Positions 43,113 to 51,969 of a DNA stretch of 64,000 nt are shown here, one piece after another; position 1 is the first letter of the stretch; each line of letters opens with the position of its first letter. A program made the translations under genes and the position numbers. This DNA is from Lachnospiraceae bacterium (lineage in GTDB: Bacteria; Bacillota; Clostridia; Lachnospirales; Lachnospiraceae), in the NCBI GenBank assembly GCA_910575155.1, contig CAJTDX010000001.1, positions 1 through 64,000 on the forward strand. The letters are read 5' to 3'. The notes under the pieces are model-generated. The model ran no database searches. It was not told the origin of the DNA and saw only the letters and a program-made list of their open reading frames with translations.

Positions 43113-43511
43113 TTACTCCTCCTTCCTCTCATTTGCGGCAATGGAAGAAACAATATCCGTGTAATATTTGTTCAGAATGTTTCCTGCCGTTGCTGCCCTG
43201 TCCTTTTTCTCTGCCAGCTTTTCAACCGGGACAAGCATTTTCCCCACAAGCGGGTACTTCTCCAGAACCGCCGCAAGCTCTTTGTCTATTTCCTCCCTTG
43301 TCCCTATCAGGATTTTATTTGTTTTCAGAAGTCCGGCAGGCAGCGACGGTCCTATATATGCAAGCGTCACTGTTTCCCTTCCTTCTTTTTTCCCTCCTGT
43401 GGCTTCGTTATTTGCCCCAGAATCGGTTTTTTTGTCGTTCGTGGTATTATTTACCGTCTTTCCCTTTTCTGCCGCTCCTGCGGCTTCTGTGGCGTTCTTC
43501 TTTACTGCCAT
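43113..43511 (-). CDS. Hypothetical phage structural protein
   Basis: 132 residues. A low-complexity N-terminus rich in Ala, Lys, Asn and Thr is followed by a conserved-looking part (TLAYIGPSLPAGLLKTNKIL). It is in the neck/tail gene run just upstream of sheath, possibly a head-tail joining accessory. Confidence 0.65.
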   Translation of the reverse strand: MAVKKNATEAAGAAEKGKTVNNTTNDKKTDSGANNEATGGKKEGRETVTLAYIGPSLPAGLLKTNKILIGTREEIDKELAAVLEKYPLVGKMLVPVEKLAEKKDRAATAGNILNKYYTDIVSSIAANERKEE

Positions 43512-43993
43512 ATGTCCGTTACCTCCCTTTCCATTGTGGGTATTGACCAGTTAGTTACCATTTCGCCCAAATAATAGGGCTGTGTGCTGTCCGGGTACAC
43601 GATATATTCAAGCGGATATTGCAGTACGAACCGTTCTCCGACAACCCCGGCTTTTTCCAGTTCGCTCCTGATACGCAAAAGCACGTTCAGCACGTCAAAA
43701 GAACCTTCGCCGCCGTCCTCTGAATACGTTGCAACCACTATCCGTACTTTGCAGTTGCTTTCCTGCGGTTCCCCGTTCTCCTTGTCGTCCTTCCCGGTCA
43801 GGAATTGCAGAAGGATATACGGGATTTTCTCTGTCTGGTCCTCTTTTTTGGGAAGCCGCATTTTATACACATCTGCCGCCCGCTCTTTCACTTCCTGCGG
43901 GTTCCGGTTTCTTACTTTCACTTGCAGCTTAATATCTGCGGTTTTTTCTTTCACAAACTCTTCCAGGCACTCTAATAAATTTATAGCGGTCAT
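43502..43993 (-). CDS. Putative tail completion / neck protein
   Basis: 163 residues (VLNVLLRIRSELEKAGVVGE; YPLEYIVYPDSTQPYYLGEM). Size, position and the ending WSIP resemble tail completion proteins of clostridial phages. Overlaps its downstream neighbour by 10 bp. Confidence 0.7.
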   Translation of the reverse strand: MTAINLLECLEEFVKEKTADIKLQVKVRNRNPQEVKERAADVYKMRLPKKEDQTEKIPYILLQFLTGKDDKENGEPQESNCKVRIVVATYSEDGGEGSFDVLNVLLRIRSELEKAGVVGERFVLQYPLEYIVYPDSTQPYYLGEMVTNWSIPTMEREVTDIWQ

Positions 43994-43997
43994 TCCT

Positions 43998-44555
43998 CTA
44001 ACCTCCGTAACCGTTCAAAATGCGTTCTATCTCATGTTCCAGCCGTTCGTTTATGACTTCCTGCGCTTCTTCCTGTAGTTCCTGAACAATCCTTTCATTT
44101 CCTACCATCTGCGCCGCTGAAAGCCCCATCAGTTCATCTACAGGGAGCCTTTGCGGCGTTTCACGCTCAAAAACTCCCGTTCCGTGCCTCATGTTTGCAA
44201 TGAACGCTTCTTCAAACTGTGTGCCGCCGCCCTTTTTTACTGCTGCTTTTACCCGTCTTCCTACTCCGGGGGCTTTCGGCGTTACCTGAAATTTGTATAA
44301 CGGTATCTTGCAGCCCGCAAAAGTCACAACGCCTGCCAAATTGCTTGTGCTTGCCTTGCTTACCTGCATATTTGCCGCCGCTGTAAATGCGCTGCTCTGC
44401 ACTGTATACACTTCTTTCACCCGTTTTTTCGCCCCGGTCTTTACCCGTGACAATCCCCGGTTTATTGCGTTTGACAGCGCACGTTCCGCACCTTTCGGAA
44501 CTCCTGCCAGAATACGCTCCACCCGTTCTATCGCTTCCGCTGATACTTCAATCAT
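43998..44555 (-). CDS. Minor tail protein Z-like
   Basis: 185 residues. The N-terminal half (RALSNAINRGLSRVKTGAKK) matches prophage minor tail protein Z. Basic, with a helical C-terminus. It overlaps the upstream gene by four bases. Confidence 0.75.
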   Translation of the reverse strand: MIEVSAEAIERVERILAGVPKGAERALSNAINRGLSRVKTGAKKRVKEVYTVQSSAFTAAANMQVSKASTSNLAGVVTFAGCKIPLYKFQVTPKAPGVGRRVKAAVKKGGGTQFEEAFIANMRHGTGVFERETPQRLPVDELMGLSAAQMVGNERIVQELQEEAQEVINERLEHEIERILNGYGG

Positions 44556-44896
44556 TCTGTATACGCCCCCAGTTCAAGCACGATTTCCCCGGCTTCATAG
44601 CTGCTTTTTTCAATCACATAAGAAGATACCGCCCCGGCTTCCTCTATCTCGATTTCATGCCCTTTTTTCGGCACAATGCCCATATCTGCATGGGATATAT
44701 AAAGCATTGCTTCCGCTCTATATATCCCCTCTGCATTATCGCCGCCCGGCTTCTGCCTGTCTGTCCCTGTCAGGTGGTCAAGCACGGCAGGGACTTCGTA
44801 CTGCTGCCCGTCGTACCATATGCACATCATTTCCGCAAACTCTCCGGGGTTATGGAATGTTTTCAGGTCTTCTATTATCTGCGCTTTGAAGTCCAT
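44552..44896 (-). CDS. Putative head-tail joining protein
   Basis: About 114 residues (MDFKAQIIEDLKTFHNPGEF; KKGHEIEIEEAGAVSSYV), with a beta-rich C-terminal half, resembling small head-tail joining proteins. ATG 44896 overlaps the capsid gene stop (TAATG); upstream in-frame starts would lie inside that gene. Confidence 0.7.
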   Translation of the reverse strand: MDFKAQIIEDLKTFHNPGEFAEMMCIWYDGQQYEVPAVLDHLTGTDRQKPGGDNAEGIYRAEAMLYISHADMGIVPKKGHEIEIEEAGAVSSYVIEKSSYEAGEIVLELGAYTE

Positions 44897-45960
44897 TATA
44901 TTACCTTCGCCACAAACCAACTGTCTACGTCGTGCGGCACGGACAGCGGGGCAGAAGACAACTGCAAGAACCTTCTGGCTGGCTTTCTCTTTACCCATGT
45001 ATCAGGCACATATTTTCCCTCTACCGTGCGGAACTCCTTTGTATTTTCATCAATCAGAGTTATTGCGCCGTAATACATGGAATAGTTTGCATTGCTGCTG
45101 ATAAGAACAAGCTCACCTTCCGGGACAAGCGGTTTTTCCGTCGCTTTCTTCGGGTCCGGGTCTGTCCAGTCGTCAAGATACCATTCGTTGTATGTGTAAA
45201 TGTCAAGCCCTAATTCGTGAATAGTCCCGATATAGGTTACGCCGTTCGGAAGCTGCCGTGGCTGAATGACAGCAAGGTTATAATTTTTCACGTCCAGCAG
45301 GCTCTTCACCTTCTCATGGTTGACAAATACCGTTGCAACATCATCTGACATAATGCACATATCGCAATTTGTGAATCCTGTCTGCTGTACTTTCTTGTGC
45401 CACCGCTTCAAGTCTACTATCGGGTCAGAATCCTTCCCGGTCCACTTCTTTGCTGCCGTCGTGATTTCTTCCCGGTTCGTAAACTTGAAGTCAATTACTT
45501 CGTTCAGCCCCTCCCCGATAATCGGGATTTTCCCCATGAAGATAGACTGCACACACATCAGCTCTTCCCGGCGTGTAATCATTTCCCGCAGCTCCACAAA
45601 GTCACTTGACATTTTCAGAACTGCACGTTCCGCAGGGGTTCTTCCTGAAACAATGCTTTCCCCCGGCTGTCGCTTTAACAGATTGTCAACCGTTGTAATT
45701 TTATCAGGCGCAACCAAAGGCGGCTTGTAGCTCTTTGTTTCATACCCTGTATTTGCCACGGTTTTCCCGCCGATAAGTCTATGCACATACGGCGCAACCT
45801 TGCGGGAACCCTTTACAAAGTCCACGTCAACCGCTTCTGTTACAAAAGTTTCTTCATGCTTGAAGAAAGTGCTTCTGAAAAACGTATGCACCGGGGGCAT
45901 TTTAGAAACTACCCGCCCCATTGTCCGTGGGTCATAAATACTTACTGTTTCATTTGCCAT
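44896..45960 (-). CDS. Major capsid protein (lambda gpE-like)
   Basis: 354 residues. PVHTFFRSTFFKHEETFVTE, VAPYVHRLIGGKTV and the ending VSLPHDVDSW-like VPHDVDSWFVAKV fit the lambda gpE capsid family. Preceded by a decoration protein and a ClpP-like protease. Confidence 0.93.
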   Translation of the reverse strand: MANETVSIYDPRTMGRVVSKMPPVHTFFRSTFFKHEETFVTEAVDVDFVKGSRKVAPYVHRLIGGKTVANTGYETKSYKPPLVAPDKITTVDNLLKRQPGESIVSGRTPAERAVLKMSSDFVELREMITRREELMCVQSIFMGKIPIIGEGLNEVIDFKFTNREEITTAAKKWTGKDSDPIVDLKRWHKKVQQTGFTNCDMCIMSDDVATVFVNHEKVKSLLDVKNYNLAVIQPRQLPNGVTYIGTIHELGLDIYTYNEWYLDDWTDPDPKKATEKPLVPEGELVLISSNANYSMYYGAITLIDENTKEFRTVEGKYVPDTWVKRKPARRFLQLSSAPLSVPHDVDSWFVAKVI

Positions 45961-45976
45961 CTTTTTATCCTCCCTT

Positions 45977-46315
45977 TTAACCTAACTTCCGCAGGAAAAT
46001 TGACATTTTCCGCAGGGGTCCTTTTATGTCTTCTACCGTTACGCCATTCGGCAGGTTCAATGCTTCCTGAAAAAATTCCCCCGTCATGTAATATACAACT
46101 GGTTCATCTGCTGCCGCCGCCGCTGCCGTAATTCCCACAACATTTGCTGCCGTTTCTGCTGTCACCGCAACAATCTTTCCTTCTGCGTCTTCCGCTACGG
46201 GCATATGTTCTGCAAGCTCACCGCCTGCCGTCCCGCTTTCGGTCAGCGTCTGGAAGTCGCCAGCGAAAAAGTTTTTCGCTTCACACGTCCTTGTTTCAAT
46301 TTCGTACATTCCCAT
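45977..46315 (-). CDS. Head decoration protein (gpD-like)
   Basis: 112 residues, Ala-rich with the typical 'VVGITAAAA' middle and a C-terminal FLRKLG. gpD-like proteins stabilise capsids. Start ATG 46315 follows GGGAGGG; an ATG two codons further is possible. Confidence 0.8.
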   Translation of the reverse strand: MGMYEIETRTCEAKNFFAGDFQTLTESGTAGGELAEHMPVAEDAEGKIVAVTAETAANVVGITAAAAAADEPVVYYMTGEFFQEALNLPNGVTVEDIKGPLRKMSIFLRKLG

Positions 46316-46329
46316 TGTTGTCCCTCCCT

Positions 46330-47604
46330 TTATTTCACATCAGGAAACAAGCGGTCAATCGCTTCATTAAAGGGGTCTTTCCCTTCGCCGCCCTTCTCGC
46401 TTGCGCCTGTGCCTACGTCAGAAACGTGGCTGTCTGTTACGTCCTCTTCCCTGTTTTGCAGGTATGCGCCGCCCTGTTTCTTTTGTTCCATCACAATCTG
46501 CAATGCCATTTCCCCGGCAGAAATAGGGTTCACAAACTTTGCGTCATGCACAATGCTTTCAAACCCTCCCACCGCTGCGTCTTCCAGTGCCTTGATACGG
46601 TTTCTTTCCTCTTTCCGGGCATTATCTTCTATTGTTGCCGTCAAGTCGGGGTATGCCGCTTTCAATGCTTCAATCGTTGTGATTGCGTCTTTCGGTTCCA
46701 TCTTTTTTTCCTCCTTTTTGGGTTTATTTTCCGGCTGTCTGCCGTTTTGCAAACCTCCCGGCGTTGCTGCCGGGCTGTTTAACAACATTTTAGGAACGGT
46801 CTTGAAATTCCCCATGTCAATCGGTACAGAATTGACAATGATTCTTCCTGCGTTTTCAATGACCGTCTGGGCTTCCTCAAACATCAGTTCATCACAAAAA
46901 CCGTTTTCCACCGCTTCGTCGCCCGTCCACCATGTTTCATCTGACATAAAGCCGGATATTTCATCAGCCGTCTTTCCCGTTTTTACAGAATAGGCGTTTA
47001 TGATTGATTGTTTTATCACCTTCAATTCCTGCGCCATCTTTTCAAAGTCTTCTGCCCTGAACGTATCCCAGACGGTCATTGCCGGGTCATGAATCATGAA
47101 TACGCCGTTTCTCGGTATCTTTATTGTGTCGCCTGCCATTGCGATAATCGTGGCGGCAGAAGCTGCCCACCCGTCAACCTTCACTGTTATTTTTGCGCCG
47201 TGGTCCTTCAACCGTGTATAGATTGCGTTCGCTGCGAACACATCACCGCCGGGGCTGTTGATACGCACTACTATTTCCGGCACGTCCTCACCCAATGCCG
47301 CAAGCTCCCTGTTAAACTGTGCGGGCGTTACCCTGTCTTCCCACCAGCTCTGCTGGCTGCTGATAGTCCCGTATAGAAGCAATTCAGGCGGCTTTGTCGC
47401 CGTCCCCGGTACAAAGTCCCAGAATTTATTCTGTGTCACTCCGAACGGGCTTTTCTCCCTGCTTCCCGTCGCCGTCTTTCTGTTCGGCTGGCTCTCCGGG
47501 CTTTGTCCCGTTGTCGTCCTGCTGTTCTGCTGGTTCTCCGGGCTTTGCCCCGTTCCACTGCTGCCCGGCTGCGCTTCCGGGTTTTTGTTCCCCTGCGTTG
47601 ACAA
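46330..47604 (-). CDS. ClpP-like head maturation protease with scaffold tail
   Basis: 424 residues. Residues ~60-230 are an S14/ClpP-type protease with serine in GWAASAATIIAMAG and histidine in FMIHDPA. The helical C-terminal part (~290-424) is probably scaffold. The first ~55 residues are low complexity. The start is TTG 47604, with AGGAGG nine bases upstream; it lies inside the portal gene, giving a 179-bp out-of-frame overlap. Confidence 0.88.
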   Translation of the reverse strand: MSTQGNKNPEAQPGSSGTGQSPENQQNSRTTTGQSPESQPNRKTATGSREKSPFGVTQNKFWDFVPGTATKPPELLLYGTISSQQSWWEDRVTPAQFNRELAALGEDVPEIVVRINSPGGDVFAANAIYTRLKDHGAKITVKVDGWAASAATIIAMAGDTIKIPRNGVFMIHDPAMTVWDTFRAEDFEKMAQELKVIKQSIINAYSVKTGKTADEISGFMSDETWWTGDEAVENGFCDELMFEEAQTVIENAGRIIVNSVPIDMGNFKTVPKMLLNSPAATPGGLQNGRQPENKPKKEEKKMEPKDAITTIEALKAAYPDLTATIEDNARKEERNRIKALEDAAVGGFESIVHDAKFVNPISAGEMALQIVMEQKKQGGAYLQNREEDVTDSHVSDVGTGASEKGGEGKDPFNEAIDRLFPDVK

Positions 47605-49126
47605 TTTTCTTTACCTCCTTTAGTTTCTTTTCTTCCTGCTTTAGCTGTTCGCAATTACTGTAAAAGTCGCCGCCAGCCATCTCCATTGTTTCTGCGCTTC
47701 TTGTGGAAAAGCCGTTTTCAACCCTTGTTACCGCCGCCCCTACTTCCTGCACCGGGTTCAGAAGCCCCCGTGCCGGTCCGTTCCACTGCGCTTTGCAGTA
47801 TGCTTTCCGGCGCAACGGGTCTGTGAAGAATCCGGGGGCTTTTATCCTGCCTTTCGCTACCGCTTCCGCAAGCCATTCTTCATATACGGGCTGGCAAAAA
47901 TCGTTCGCCATCCATGCCCGGTACATTTTGAACATTTTCCACGCTTCTTCTAAAGCTCCCCGGCTTGCAGAATAGGAACTTGTGAAATGCTTTAAAAGCA
48001 ATTCATACGGAATTTCAAGTGCTGCGCCTATCTGTCGGCAGATAGCTTCCACAAAACCGCTAAAATTTTTGTTCGGTCTTCCGGGGTTTATATCATGCGC
48101 CTTTTCCCCTTCTGCAAGGTCAAGTATTGCGCCTGGTCCCAGTTCAAGACTGTTTTCGTCGTCTTCGTCAATCAAGTCTTCTTCCGCTATGCCGGACCCT
48201 ACAGGCTCCCCGTCTTCGTTTGATTCTTTTTCTATAAAGACAGTGAAAAGCCCCGATATAACCGCCGCTATCAATTCAGCGTCCGTGTACCGTCCTAACT
48301 GCTTCAATGCTTCTATGACCGGGGCAAGGAAGGGAACGCCCCGCCGCTGGTCTATCCTCTCCCGGCACATCAAATGCAGCACGTTCTTTCTTCCTGTCTT
48401 TTCCCCGTATGCTGCTACCCTCTGCCACTCCATGCGCTCATTTGCGTATGACAACGGGTGGTGTTTTGAAAAGTGATATGCTACCACCTCCCCGTCTTTG
48501 TCTACCTCAACGCCCCCGACAATCTGATTGTCGAATGTGTCAAAATTATTCGGGCTTGAAAGTCGGTCAGCTTCTACAAGCTGCACCCGCAAATCATAGG
48601 GCTGGTTTTTCCGCTTCTTTGTCGGAAGCAATACAAGCGTGTCCCCGGAAGCAAGCCAATTCAGGAAAGCCAACTGTTGCAACTCATAAAAATTGTCAAT
48701 CCTTGCCATGTCGCAATCCGGGCTTTCTGCCCACAATGCCCATTCCCTTGTTATTTCTTTCTCTAATTGCTGCGCCTGCGCCGCTGTCAGCTTCAATGCT
48801 TCTGCGTCCACCGTTGGTTTTAACATCAGCCCCCGCCCGACAACATTTGTACGCATTGTTTTTACTGCGCCCGTTGCAATCGGTACGCCCATGTATAAAT
48901 CACGGGAACGCTGCCGCAATATATAAAGATTGTCGTTTATGTCTTCACGGGCTGAACCTCCTGCATAATTCCACCCGATTAAAGACTTTTTTGTTGTGTT
49001 TGCGCCGTAATTGCTGTAACCGCTGTTCAAAATCTGCATTTTCTGTCTTGCGGCAGTTCTTTTCAATGCCGTCTGCGGCGCAATCGTGGCAATTACGCTG
49101 TCTATTGCCCTTGCTATGCCGTTCAA
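47426..49126 (-). CDS. Portal protein (lambda gpB-like)
   Basis: About 566 residues. RQRSRDLYMGVPIATGAVKT, LVEADRLSSPNN and RRGVPFLAPVIEALKQL are typical of lambda-type portals. A Gln/Gly/Pro-rich C-terminal tail of ~55 residues overlaps the protease gene. I chose TTG 49126 after AAGGTGAAGG; a longer frame to 49165 passes through a terminator stem. Confidence 0.88.
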   Translation of the reverse strand: MNGIARAIDSVIATIAPQTALKRTAARQKMQILNSGYSNYGANTTKKSLIGWNYAGGSAREDINDNLYILRQRSRDLYMGVPIATGAVKTMRTNVVGRGLMLKPTVDAEALKLTAAQAQQLEKEITREWALWAESPDCDMARIDNFYELQQLAFLNWLASGDTLVLLPTKKRKNQPYDLRVQLVEADRLSSPNNFDTFDNQIVGGVEVDKDGEVVAYHFSKHHPLSYANERMEWQRVAAYGEKTGRKNVLHLMCRERIDQRRGVPFLAPVIEALKQLGRYTDAELIAAVISGLFTVFIEKESNEDGEPVGSGIAEEDLIDEDDENSLELGPGAILDLAEGEKAHDINPGRPNKNFSGFVEAICRQIGAALEIPYELLLKHFTSSYSASRGALEEAWKMFKMYRAWMANDFCQPVYEEWLAEAVAKGRIKAPGFFTDPLRRKAYCKAQWNGPARGLLNPVQEVGAAVTRVENGFSTRSAETMEMAGGDFYSNCEQLKQEEKKLKEVKKIVNAGEQKPGSAAGQQWNGAKPGEPAEQQDDNGTKPGEPAEQKDGDGKQGEKPVRSDTE

Positions 49127-49154
49127 TCCTTCACCTTCTCCCGTTTTATGGCAT

Positions 49155-49178
49155 GAAAAAAGCACTGTTTCCAGTGCT
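49155..49178 (-). terminator. Leader terminator ahead of portal gene
   Basis: Stem AGCACTG/CAGTGCT with loop GAAA and TTTTTT after it on the minus strand. It lies between a candidate late promoter (49218-49234) and the portal start, so it would stop transcripts before the head genes unless read through. Confidence 0.75.
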
Positions 49179-49217
49179 TTCTTGCTGTTTTTTCAATCTT
49201 ACCAGTTTATATAATAT

Positions 49218-49295
49218 CAGCTTTTTCCGTGCAAAAAAAGGAAATAAAACGGCATTTCGGGCAATCGGGGGAAATTGCGGGCAATACCGGGCAAT
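49218..49295 (-). promoter_or_regulatory. Candidate late promoter with GGGCAAT repeats, copy A
   Basis: TTGCACGGAAAAAGCTG (minus strand, 49218-49234) is shared exactly with 52926-52942, followed by AT-rich TATTATATAA. Upstream lie ATTGCCC repeats, three in this copy (near 49259, 49278 and 49289). The lack of a normal promoter fit elsewhere suggests an activator. Confidence 0.55.
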
Positions 49296-49296
49296 T

Positions 49297-49533
49297 TTAC
49301 AAGTCCCGTATCACTCCCCGCTTTATCCTGTTTCTTCCTCCCTTGCGCTGCACATTCTCCAGCTTCTGTACTTTCCCGTTCCAATACTCTATAGCGTTCC
49401 TGATTTCTGTTAGGTTCGCCCGTGTCAGCGTCCGGGAACCGATTGTATAGCTCTGTCCCGTCGCAACTGTCATTTCCGCTTCCAGCCATACGTCTAAATG
49501 CTTTTGCGCTGTTTCAAGTGTAATTCCTGCCAT
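49297..49533 (-). CDS. Head-tail joining protein (gpW-like)
   Basis: 78 residues (ITLETAQKHLDVWLEAEMTV; GSRTLTRANLTEIRNAIEYW), matching small gpW-type head-tail connectors by size, sequence pattern and position between terminase and portal. Confidence 0.8.
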   Translation of the reverse strand: MAGITLETAQKHLDVWLEAEMTVATGQSYTIGSRTLTRANLTEIRNAIEYWNGKVQKLENVQRKGGRNRIKRGVIRDL

Positions 49534-51365
49534 TACAATATACCTCCGTTGCTTCTTCTCTTTTTTCTTTTCCTTCCTGCCGCCGCTCCTGCTGCCGCCG
49601 CTTTCTTTTCCTCCGGCTTCTTCAACGGAAGCTGCGTGATTTCGATTGCCGCCGTTGCATAGTTCCGGCAGTCTAACGCTTCATTCCTTTTGTGTTCCCC
49701 CTTGTCCTTCAGCTCCCATGCAAAGTACGGTCTTCCCATTTTGTACCGCAGTACCTTTTTTTCGGAAGTCAGCCCTTTAAAATATTTTTCGTCGTACCCC
49801 TTCCCCTGTTCTAACGGGAAATGACAGTACCCCGGACCCGGCGTTTCAAGTTTCAATCTGTCCATCAGCCAGCTTTTCCCTGTGTCAACGCCTATCGTGA
49901 AAAGGTATGCTTGTTCACGATTGCTTTTTGACGGTTTCTGTATGTACGCCGCTGCGCTGTCGTTGCTTCCCTTGATTGCAAACACTTTCCTGGCAAACCG
50001 TTTTTTGCAGAATTTATATACCCTGTTTGTGAAATGCCCGCCGCTGTCCATGCAGGTACAGACAATTTTCAGCTTTGTCCCGTCTTCCTTCGTGAAGGTC
50101 TGTGAAAGAAATGTGTCTAATTCCTCCCAGATTTTATCCCCGTGCAAGTCCCCGTATATTGCGGCGTACTTTATGCCCCAACTCTCATAATCAGGACCCC
50201 ACCCGACAACCTCAATTTCAAACCTGTCGTCCTGCGTATCAACTCCCGCTGTCAGGTACAGAACTTCTTCCGGGACTTCGCAACTATAGTATTCCCTGCG
50301 GTTCAAAAGTACGTCGTCGTCTACGCTTTCCCCGTCTTCTTCCCATGTCTGCCCCATCTCGGTATTTGTCCATACCTTCATTAGCTGCACATTCCCTTTT
50401 TTTACTTCCTCATTCGCTTCAATAAACTTTTCGACAACCTCTTTCCACGTTGTCAGTGTAGAAGCAAGTGTATTCAGGTGGAAGCCTTTCACCGGGTTTT
50501 CCGGGTCCTCATGTACAAATTTCCCTTCTGTATAGTGTTCCTTCCACTCCGCTTCGCTTGAAATGACACCGCATTTTTCGCAGGCATAGCGTATTTCTGA
50601 CAGGTCGTTTTTATCATAGACAACATTTCCCCATACAAGCGGCTGTAATTCCCCGCAGCACGGGCAGGGCGTGTTCCATTCTCCCCGGCTGCTGTTTTCG
50701 TATTCAATTTCTATCCGGGAAGCCCCCTTGATAGTCGGCGTTGAAATATCCACCTGCTTTTTGTTCCAGTACGTCGTTTGCCGCTTTGCCGCAAGTAGAA
50801 GCGGGTCCCCCTCTGCCCCTGCGCTTGCCGGGTATCCGTCTATTTCATCAGCAAGAAGAATCCTGACCGTATGGCTCCGCAGTCCCGTGGGGCTGTTCGC
50901 TCCTGCAATCGTAACGAACCCGCCCGGAAAAATCTTGTGCGTGATTGTGTTCCCGCTGCTTCTTGATTTATCGTCTATGCGCTCCGCAAGTACAGGCGTA
51001 CTCCGCAGCATTGGTGACAGCTTTTCTTTTGAAAATTTTTCTGCCATATCAATGGTGGGCTGTATAACCATTATCGGTGAAGGGTCGTAATGTATGTAGT
51101 ACCCTATCGGGTTCAAAACCATTGCGTCAGTCTTCCCCACCTGCGCCGCTGACATAATCACAACTTTTTTTATTGATATATCCGTGATTGCGTCCATGAT
51201 TTCTTTCTGGTACGGGGCTTTTGCTGTCTTCCACCTCCCCGGTTCCGCAGTCGTCCCGGCAGCAAGCCGCCTGAACTTGTCAGCCCATTCAGATAACGTC
51301 AGGTCTGGCGGCGGTTTTAGAACCTTGAATAGCCTGCGGAAAAGCTGCGCCGTGTTATCCCTCAT
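49533..51365 (-). CDS. Terminase large subunit (GpA-like)
   Basis: 610 residues. Walker A-like MSAAQVGKTDAM, Walker B-like RILLADEIDGYP, a zinc-ribbon region (CPCCGE, CEKCG) and the nuclease part (GVDTQDDRFEIEVVGWG) identify a GpA-family terminase. It packages DNA using cos-like or similar ends. Overlaps the small subunit gene by 11 bp. Confidence 0.95.
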   Translation of the reverse strand: MRDNTAQLFRRLFKVLKPPPDLTLSEWADKFRRLAAGTTAEPGRWKTAKAPYQKEIMDAITDISIKKVVIMSAAQVGKTDAMVLNPIGYYIHYDPSPIMVIQPTIDMAEKFSKEKLSPMLRSTPVLAERIDDKSRSSGNTITHKIFPGGFVTIAGANSPTGLRSHTVRILLADEIDGYPASAGAEGDPLLLAAKRQTTYWNKKQVDISTPTIKGASRIEIEYENSSRGEWNTPCPCCGELQPLVWGNVVYDKNDLSEIRYACEKCGVISSEAEWKEHYTEGKFVHEDPENPVKGFHLNTLASTLTTWKEVVEKFIEANEEVKKGNVQLMKVWTNTEMGQTWEEDGESVDDDVLLNRREYYSCEVPEEVLYLTAGVDTQDDRFEIEVVGWGPDYESWGIKYAAIYGDLHGDKIWEELDTFLSQTFTKEDGTKLKIVCTCMDSGGHFTNRVYKFCKKRFARKVFAIKGSNDSAAAYIQKPSKSNREQAYLFTIGVDTGKSWLMDRLKLETPGPGYCHFPLEQGKGYDEKYFKGLTSEKKVLRYKMGRPYFAWELKDKGEHKRNEALDCRNYATAAIEITQLPLKKPEEKKAAAAGAAAGRKRKKRRSNGGIL

Positions 51366-51837
51366 CTTCCCCGCCCTCCTTCGTTATCCTGTCAAAATCA
51401 GATAATTCTTCCAGCGTTTCATCAATCGCCGCTTTCATCAGCTTAAATATTTCCGTCTGGTCTTTCTTCTTCGCAAGAATCTGGCTTAACTTTGCAGGGA
51501 TAGCCAGAAGACGGGTCCTGAAATTTACAAGCGTATCTGTGACAATCTTTTCAATGTCTTCTGTCGTGTGAAGCTCATTCTTCCGCAACTGTAGTTCCAG
51601 CTCCTGATTCTCCCTTTTCGCCCGCACCAGCTTTGCCCGCTCCGTGTTGTAGTCCACCTTCTCTTCTGCTTCCGGGTTCTTCTGCCGCAGGAAATTTATA
51701 TACTGCTTTGTCGCCGTCTGCAAGTCATACAACCCCGGCTTGTATTCGGTCAATATCCCTTTGTCCCGCAGCGTCCGCACGTTCCTTTCCGTCATGTCCA
51801 GATACCGTGCTATCGCCGCCGACGTGTACAACTTCAT
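51355..51837 (-). CDS. Terminase small subunit (Nu1-like)
   Basis: About 160 residues. N-terminal winged helix (LYTSAAIARYLDMTERNVRT) followed by helices that bind the large subunit (VDYNTERAKLVRAKRENQEL). Start ATG 51837 follows GGGGG. Confidence 0.88.
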   Translation of the reverse strand: MKLYTSAAIARYLDMTERNVRTLRDKGILTEYKPGLYDLQTATKQYINFLRQKNPEAEEKVDYNTERAKLVRAKRENQELELQLRKNELHTTEDIEKIVTDTLVNFRTRLLAIPAKLSQILAKKKDQTEIFKLMKAAIDETLEELSDFDRITKEGGEDEG

Positions 51838-51969
51838 TTTTTGACGCACCCCCTTTCAAAATATTTCCCGGCAGAAACGGAAGCCGTTTTTTTCATTTCG
51901 TATCTAGGCAGGGTCTGGGCGTCCTCGTACCCGCATAGCTTCCAATCGGCTGAAAGAACCTACACCCAT

